From NCBI GenBank assembly GCA_933228675.1, contig OW121744.1, positions 114,847,600-114,911,599 of the forward strand: DNA of 64,000 nt, given 5' to 3'. The DNA comes from Stomorhina lunata (taxonomy: Eukaryota; Arthropoda; Insecta; Diptera; Rhiniidae). Shown here in pieces: positions 58,176 through 64,000 of this stretch (position 1 is its first letter; each line of letters starts with the position of its first letter). The translations under genes were made by a program, and so were the position numbers. The notes under the pieces are model-generated. The model was not told the origin of the DNA, did no database searches, and saw nothing but the letters and a program-made list of their open reading frames with translations.

Positions 58176-58660
58176 TTTCAGTTATGTGGGTATAGGGAAA
58201 CTATAACACTACACTTGTAACTACCTTACAAATTCCGGAGGAACTTAAATCTCTTAGCATGTCTAAAGGTGCTTGCTGTCATTGTTCCAGACAGATGTGG
58301 CCTTGTTGAAATAGGAAAGATTCCTAAAAAATATTGAAACTATCAAGATTCGATATGAGTTTTTTTTCTGTTAAAGATGAATGGACACTGGCTAATTTTG
58401 GCCTCTTATTTCTTTGGAGACCGATTTGACTGAGGTAAATATTGTCCCACTTAAGTTCTTCTTAAAGCGGAGTTAGGAAGCTGGGAAACCTATAAATATT
58501 TCCTAGCAATTCCAAAACAGATAATATTGTTCAGTGGAAAAGTTGAAAGTTGAGCAAGACCATGGAAAAGCCAAACAAAGAATTTAGAATTGAAAGAGGC
58601 TATACCCTAAAACTAGTCCTAAAGTCGAAATTCTTTCTTTGTTTCTTAGATGTGATTTGT
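58176..58660. other. Intergenic DNA
   Basis: Single-copy-looking sequence between the 18-bp array and the palindrome. Nothing recognised. Confidence 0.5.
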
Positions 58661-59022
58661 TGGTGTCTGCGACACGTCATTCGCAGAGGGTTAAATTATC
58701 TTAAATTGATGTGGATATCGATCTGCTGATAGATAATGAAAAAGAATAGAAAAATATAATATTAGAAGTCTTTAGGGGCTCTTCACATACATATTACGTA
58801 ACGCTATTCTCGCAGATTGGAATAGAAATACGCATACAAAATTCCTCTACCTTAACAAAAGCCATAACCCTCCCCCTCCCCTAAGAGCGTTAGGTAATAT
58901 GTGAAAAGCCCCTAAAGACTCCTGATATTATATTTATTTCCATTCTGTTTCTGTTTCCGCCATCCACACCAATTTAAGATAATTTAACCCTTTGCCACTA
59001 AAGTCTCGATCAGCAGACACCA
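58661..59022. repeat. 362-bp palindrome (foldback) around a MITE
   Basis: The outer ends are TGGTGTCTGC (58661-58670) and GCAGACACCA (59013-59022). Arms share GGTTAAATTATCTTAAATTG (58689 and, inverted, 58970-58989), ATATAATAT and AGTCTTTAGGGGCT, with small indels between. The centre (58775-58912) is a second copy of the PIF/Harbinger-like MITE. Arms of about 110 bp thus continue the MITE's own inverted repeat outward, making one long foldback. Confidence 0.85.
58775..58912 (-). mobile_element. PIF/Harbinger-like MITE, copy 2 (138 bp, inverted)
   Basis: On the minus strand it shares CACATATTAC, GTAGAGGAATTTTGTATG and CGTATTTCTATT with the copy at 42852-43018. The ends are GGGGCTCTTCACATA and GTGAAAAGCCCC. 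Flanks are TTA (58772-58774) and TAA (58913-58915), which are inverted rather than direct, because the surrounding arms are themselves palindromic. This differs from the clean TTA/TTA duplication of copy 1. Confidence 0.75.
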
Positions 59023-60160
59023 AAAAAACAATTAATTTTTTGCACAGGGATGTTATGAGGAGAGGCACTTAAGATCAATTTAATTGGATGAGGAAGATCT
59101 TTGTAAAAAGTAAGGCAAAGACAGATTCCTGATCAGGTCAAGGAAAGCTTGAAACAGATTTCAATTAAAAGTTTGTCGAAAAGCTTTAAATGTTTGTAAT
59201 TTTTAGTCACCTTCAGGGAGTGTAATGTATTTTCTCTTACCTCACTGTCCCCCATCCAGTGCGTCAACAATATTTTGAATTGATGGCTGTTCAATCAAAG
59301 TAAAATATAAATATTTGAATAAACAGGATACAAACACACACACACAGCCACCATTCAGTTCAGTTCAGTCAGTTATGGATATAGAATTCTAGGATTATGT
59401 GAAATTTTAAAAATGAATTCGTAAACATAAGCGTAAGTGTGTAAGTATTGATATGACATACACACACGCACAAGGATACTCTGACAGGCTTCTATTATTG
59501 GAAAAGACAAGAAAGAACAAACACAAAATCATGGAAAAAAGCTACCAACACATCCCACCCACTCCCTCAATTATTGCAAAGAAAATTTGTAAAATAAAAA
59601 AATGGCTTATTCCTTAATATGGATACAGGATATGATGTACGAGTATGTAAAAATGTTAGTGAAAGTGTGTAAGTTTATGTGTGTTTGTATGTGTGTGTAT
59701 GAGTAAGTGCGTATGCAAAGTTGTTGTAATACCATGGGGTCCCATATTCAGATGTTTATGCTGTTCATGTCGTATTTTTTCTCTTAGATCTTGTGAAATG
59801 GGACAACAAATACAAGTTAGCAAAAAAATAAGCTAAAAAGATGAAAACGCAATACGTACGAATAAGTATTGGGATGGGTATGACAAAGAAGCAGGAGTTG
59901 GATGGAGGTGGTAATACAAAATGTGGCATAAAATCATTTTGATGTCGTGCAGTGTATTGTATAAAATTCTTCTTTATGTTGTTGCCTGTTTTTTTTTTTA
60001 TTTTATTTTTTGCGTTATCAAAACTTGTTTTTCAAATATGGCTTTAATTCTATTTATTTTTTCCTCGTTCTCTCTTGTTTTGAACACCTTAAGGGTGAGG
60101 GTTGGCAAAAAATTCGTCGTTTACACAAGTAGAAGGGAGTTGGCATATATATGAGCTACC
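59023..60160. other. Intergenic DNA with CA and GT-rich tracts
   Basis: No gene supported. A CA run lies near 59333-59346, followed by TCAGTTCAGTTCAGTCAGTT (59354-59373), which contains initiator-like TCAGTT, but the TATAAATA near 59306 is about 50 bp upstream, too far for a standard core promoter. The frame 59921-60154 is Phe/Leu-rich without domains. Confidence 0.45.
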
Positions 60161-63100
60161 CATCGGGAAAAAGGTGAGGTTTCATTTTAATTTTACTATC
60201 CTACTTCTACTAGAAGCTTACTGATCTGAAGGCTTAAATCAAACAGGGATTCTAAGACTTACAAATTTGTCTTAGGAGGCCCATTCCTTTGGGTATATAG
60301 AAAATCCTAAGACAATGAAAATCTTGGAAGACAGTTACCTTAAATTGTCTGGCTTCTCTCCAGATGATCCGTAGATTGCAATCCTGATTGGAATGTTTAA
60401 ATTCGTAAATAACTCGAAATGACTGGAAGATGTAGTAATAACATTAATCCATATTGAGTTGATGAACGGTCCCACCGAGTGCTCGCACAAGGTAATTTCA
60501 CTATTCTACAGTTATTTGATTCGCTTAAAGTCTTTCACGAAATCATTGATTTAAAGGCTTCTAAAAAACAGGGATTTTTAGACTTTCAAGCTTGTGAATC
60601 TGAATTGGGTTTATTGAATGACATTCAACAATGGAGATCTTGGAAGACAGTTGCTTTGAATGGTTGGATTTTGTCTATGGCTGCTGAAGATCTCTCTTCC
60701 TAGGTGATCTCTAAATTGCGATTCATAGAATAAGGAAGATTATTGGCGACTACGAAGGTTTAAAGTTCTCGAATAACATGATACCACTGCGTTAATTTGC
60801 GCGTCCCGATTTTACAAAACTTTTTGATTCAAATGCGATGGAAGGTCTAGTTAATTCATTTTTATCTATATTGAATTACGGAAAGATCCAACTGAGGACT
60901 TTTTCTAGCTAATTTCACTATTCCCTAGATTATCTAGTGATTAGTTTAGCTTCTAGTGCTTAACGAATATACTGGTGTAAGGGTTCAATTTCAAAACTGT
61001 TATAATTGTACGATATTTAGGATATCGTTACAGTTAACTTATAGTTCTGAAAGGTTTTTGTGGAAGAACAAATGACCATGATGTCTAAAAGGTGAAATTA
61101 GATGACAAGAGGAATGAGGTGTTCGAATATTTAATACGGAAATATTGAAGGTGAAGTTATGCAGAGACATTCATCTGCGAATCCCAAAGTCTGGGCAAAT
61201 TATTTCATTGTGATTCGATGGAAGGTGTAGTCATATACTTTTTTCAATTTAAGTTGAGGAAAGGTTCAACTGAGAACTGTTAATAGCTAATTTAACTATT
61301 CTATAAATTATCTTGTGATTTGTTTCTCTTCTACTTCTTCAGGAGGGTGTTTTCAAATACGGACTTCCAATTTATACTTGGAATGAATTCATGTATTGCA
61401 AGACTTGCATACAACATATCTTAGAAGATAGTTGCTATGAAGAGTTTGGCTTCGTCCGTGACTGCTCAAGATCTCCCTCCCTTTCCAAAGATCCTGGTTA
61501 GAAATGTTTGAAGTTCCCAAAAGAGGCCTTGATTTGAAGGCTTAAATCAAAAATGGTTTCCTGTCTTCCAAATTTGACTTAGGAGGTATAAAGAAATGGT
61601 TTTATTGAACGATGTACATAAGTAGGGATCTTGGAAAGACTTGGAAAGAAAAATTTGTAATGAAGATGGAGTGGGAAAGACTGGTTAGATGATGTATCCG
61701 TGTCCAGACACTGATTTTCGGTAGACCCATATATAAAGCCTTGAGAGTTTCATTGAAAGACCTTCTGAAAAATTTAGTCAGGACTTCTTAATGTTAGCCT
61801 AATTATGAATTTGCTCTGATGAAAACTTGGGGAATGAGTGGATGGTATTATTGAAAGACTTACAACAGTAGAGATCTTGGAAAGACTTGGTAAGACAAAT
61901 TAGACAAATAAGTAATGAAGACTGATTGGATGATGCATCCATTTCTTAACATTAATGTTTGGAAGACCCATATATAAAGTCTTGAAATGTAAGGAAGAAT
62001 GATTTTTTGTAGGGGTCTCTATGATAGCTTGCTCTGATGAAGACTTGGGGAAGGCTATTTATTTGGATAGTGTAAGCAGTTCATTTGAAAAATTTCTTGG
62101 AAGACCTTCTTAATACGAGTCTACAGTTAGGAAAAATGATTTTTGAAAGGTTGAGACGCTTAAGACTTGGGAAAGGCTAGTTCTTAAAAAAAAACGATGA
62201 TATAGATATTTAAATAGGAAGAATGATTTTTGAAAGGATCTTTATAGGAGTTTACTCTGATATGTAATTGGGAAAGGCGACTTTTTTGGATAGAGTAAGA
62301 AGTTATTTTAAAATAGACAAATGAATGATGATTTAAAAAATACTTGGAAGACCTTCTTCTATTAGGAAGAATGATTTTTCGAAGGCCTTTCAATAGAATG
62401 ACTATATGTGAATCTTCTGTGAGTTGTGATTTTTGGAAGGTTCTTTGCTCTGATGAATACTTGGGTAAGGCTACTTGTCTAGATAGAATAAGGAGTTCTT
62501 TTACAATGAAGATTTACTTAGAGCATCGAAAGATGATTTAAGGAAGACCTTCTTAATATTAGGAAGAATGGTTTTTAGAAAGCCTCTCGATAGGCTAGTT
62601 CTGTTAGAAACGAAGAAAAGATGGAAGAAGATGTTTCTAAGCCTTTTCTTCTTTCAGACCTTTTGGAAGTACTACAAAATGGATATCTTTTCGAAGGCCT
62701 TTCAATAGGAAGACTATATGTGAACCTTTCGTAAGTCATGATTTTTGAAAGGGTCTTTATGGGAGTTTGCTCTGATGAATACTTGGGGAAGGCTACTTGT
62801 CTAGATAGAGTAACAAGTTGTTCTAAAATGAAGATATGAATAGAGCATCGAATGGTGATTTAAAAAATATCTTAAAAGACCTTCTTAACATGAGGGAGAA
62901 TGATTTTAAGAAGGCCTATCGATAGGGTAGTTCTGTTAGAAAAGAAGAAAATATGGAAAAAGATGTTACTAATTCGTTTCTTATTTCAAACCTTCTGGAA
63001 GGACTGCAAAATGGATATCTTTTAAAAGGAAATATTTTCAGAAGATTATGAACGTACTTCCTTAAATCATTGGCGAAAGCAGGGGTTTGGTCTGATGAAT

Positions 63101-64000
63101 ACTTAGGAAAGGTTACTTGTCCGGATTGGGTAAGAAGTTGTTTGGAATGAAGATATAAACAGACTAACGAATAATGATTAGCAAAAGCTTTTGCAAGGCC
63201 TTCTTTATATGGGGTTCAGTAAGAAAAAATGAATTTTGGGAGGCCTTTTAATAGGAGTTTGTATTGAAGACTACTTGAGATAGGCTAGTTTTTTCCAGAA
63301 ACAAAGATATAGATATTGAAAGCAGGGACGGCTTAGAGGTGTTAGAACAGTCTAAGATTATTCCTACTGGGCACATATCAATGTATGTATTGTAGCCTGA
63401 CTAAATGCTTATGTATGTGGAAAAAATTGCAAAGAAACATGGGCATGTGTATGTAAAAAGAAAATTATTTATGGGACTTGAAAGCCAAGAGGAGTGTGTA
63501 GGTTGTCTTTTTATATAAAACTTAAAAAAACCCACCGAATATATCTTCAGTGTAAATTAAATTGAAACAAATATTACATTAAACAAAAAATAAAACAAGC
63601 AATTCCAGAGTAAAGGCCTTCTACTCCTCCACCCCTAAGCCTGTTCTTAATACTAAGAAAACGTTCAGGAAGGGAAGTCTTAGCTTCCTGGAAGACGCTC
63701 ATGTAAAAAAATCTTGTTTAAAATAGATTAAGAAAAATGCGTGTTGTTTTTACATTAAGCACCAAAGACATATATTTTTACTCAATTATTTTACTTTTGT
63801 GCGTTTTTTTCATACTCGTACACCTGGCAGGGGGATGGATGTGTTAGTTGTTAAAACAAAATTTATAATTTTTGGAAAAAATGTTAAATTAATTTTGAAG
63901 ATATGAATATAAATGTAATTTGCTGATTTGTCTAGTGAAGTCATTGGAGGTGAAGTTCATCTGTGAGTCCCAAAGTCAGGGTATTTTATTTGATTCGAAT
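60161..64000 (+). repeat. Long-period degenerate tandem repeats, running off the window
   Basis: Two interleaved families. At 60161-61700 units of roughly 380 bp share GATTC(AAAT)GCGATGGAAGG (60827, 61210), GAAAG(A/G)T(C/T)CAACTGAG (60881, 61262) and AAGACAGTTGC; TCATCTG(C/T)GA(A/G)TCCCAAAGTC recurs at 61168 and at the very end (63957). At 61800-63300 units of about 321 bp share CTCTGATGAATACTTGGG (62448, 62770, 63090), GGAAGGCCT and AAAATGGATATCTTTT. Frames such as 60479-60703 and 62344-62541 are broken in sister units, so they are not called as genes. Confidence 0.75.

Noticed and set aside
57901..58176. 91-residue minus-strand frame of LKLLSH repeats
   Set aside because: The frame follows from an 18-bp minisatellite whose length is a multiple of three; it includes diverged units without any preference for synonymous change that I can see.
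59304..59373. Core promoter (TATAAATA plus TCAGTT initiator)
   Set aside because: Spacing of about 50 bp is too long and no transcript-like coding sequence follows.
60479..60703. 74-residue plus frame of protein-like composition (WRSWKTVALNGW)
   Set aside because: It lies in a degenerate long-period repeat; the corresponding positions in sister units contain stops and indels.

Overview
The window reads as AT-rich, repeat-dominated nuclear DNA of an insect, most likely a higher (calyptrate-type) fly. Grounds: Tc1, hAT and PIF/Harbinger-like elements, tRNA-derived SINE heads, dispersed repeats of a kind familiar from fly genomes (CAAGTAAG border, 'atacccttcacca' boxes), and no bacterial-style gene packing. 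I found no host protein-coding gene, rRNA or functional tRNA. The only convincing long reading frame is a Tc1-type transposase truncated just after its last catalytic residue (23290-24132). Such a gene desert fits heterochromatin, a degenerate sex chromosome or a giant intron; the sequence alone does not decide.

Layout. 1-2215: AT-rich 28-30-bp tandem repeats. 4485-10665: three copies of a dispersed fly repeat abutting inverted arrays of an 11-bp minisatellite (unit AGAACTAGAAC). 11901-33465: a discontinuous set of 31-bp minisatellites sharing the core GGGACTATCTAAGGAA. These occur in four subtypes and both orientations and are broken by a nest of three 8-bp-TSD (hAT-like) transposons (13448-16035) and the truncated Tc1 element (22929-24130). 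33546-33704: a 53-bp-arm foldback. 34966-36675: another 11-bp array. 37570-39495: a second AT-rich 30-bp array. 39496-42405: single-copy-looking DNA with ten perfect ATTTGCAT octamers in 1.74 kb. 42511-45200: degenerate tandem units of about 340 bp with a PIF/Harbinger-like MITE. 48391-53800 and 54843-55926: a 5.4-kb and a 1.1-kb 11-bp array in inverted orientation around a 1-kb spacer. 57515-58175: an 18-bp minisatellite whose unit carries a perfect CncC/Maf-AP-1 type site (ATGACTCAGCA). 58661-59022: a 362-bp palindrome with a second MITE copy at its centre. 60160-64000: long-period degenerate tandem repeats running off the window.

By length, the 11-bp family and the 31-bp family each occupy about 10.7 kb, and the AT-rich arrays add about 4 kb, so over 40 percent of the window is tandem repeat. 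The parts do not form a pathway. What links them is repeat biology: arrays seeded at element borders, inverted array pairs able to give long double-stranded RNA if transcribed, transposons landing in arrays, and array recombination cutting transposons. The two best candidates for undescribed regulatory function are the octamer cluster (40483-42221) and the array of antioxidant-response-like sites (57515-58175).
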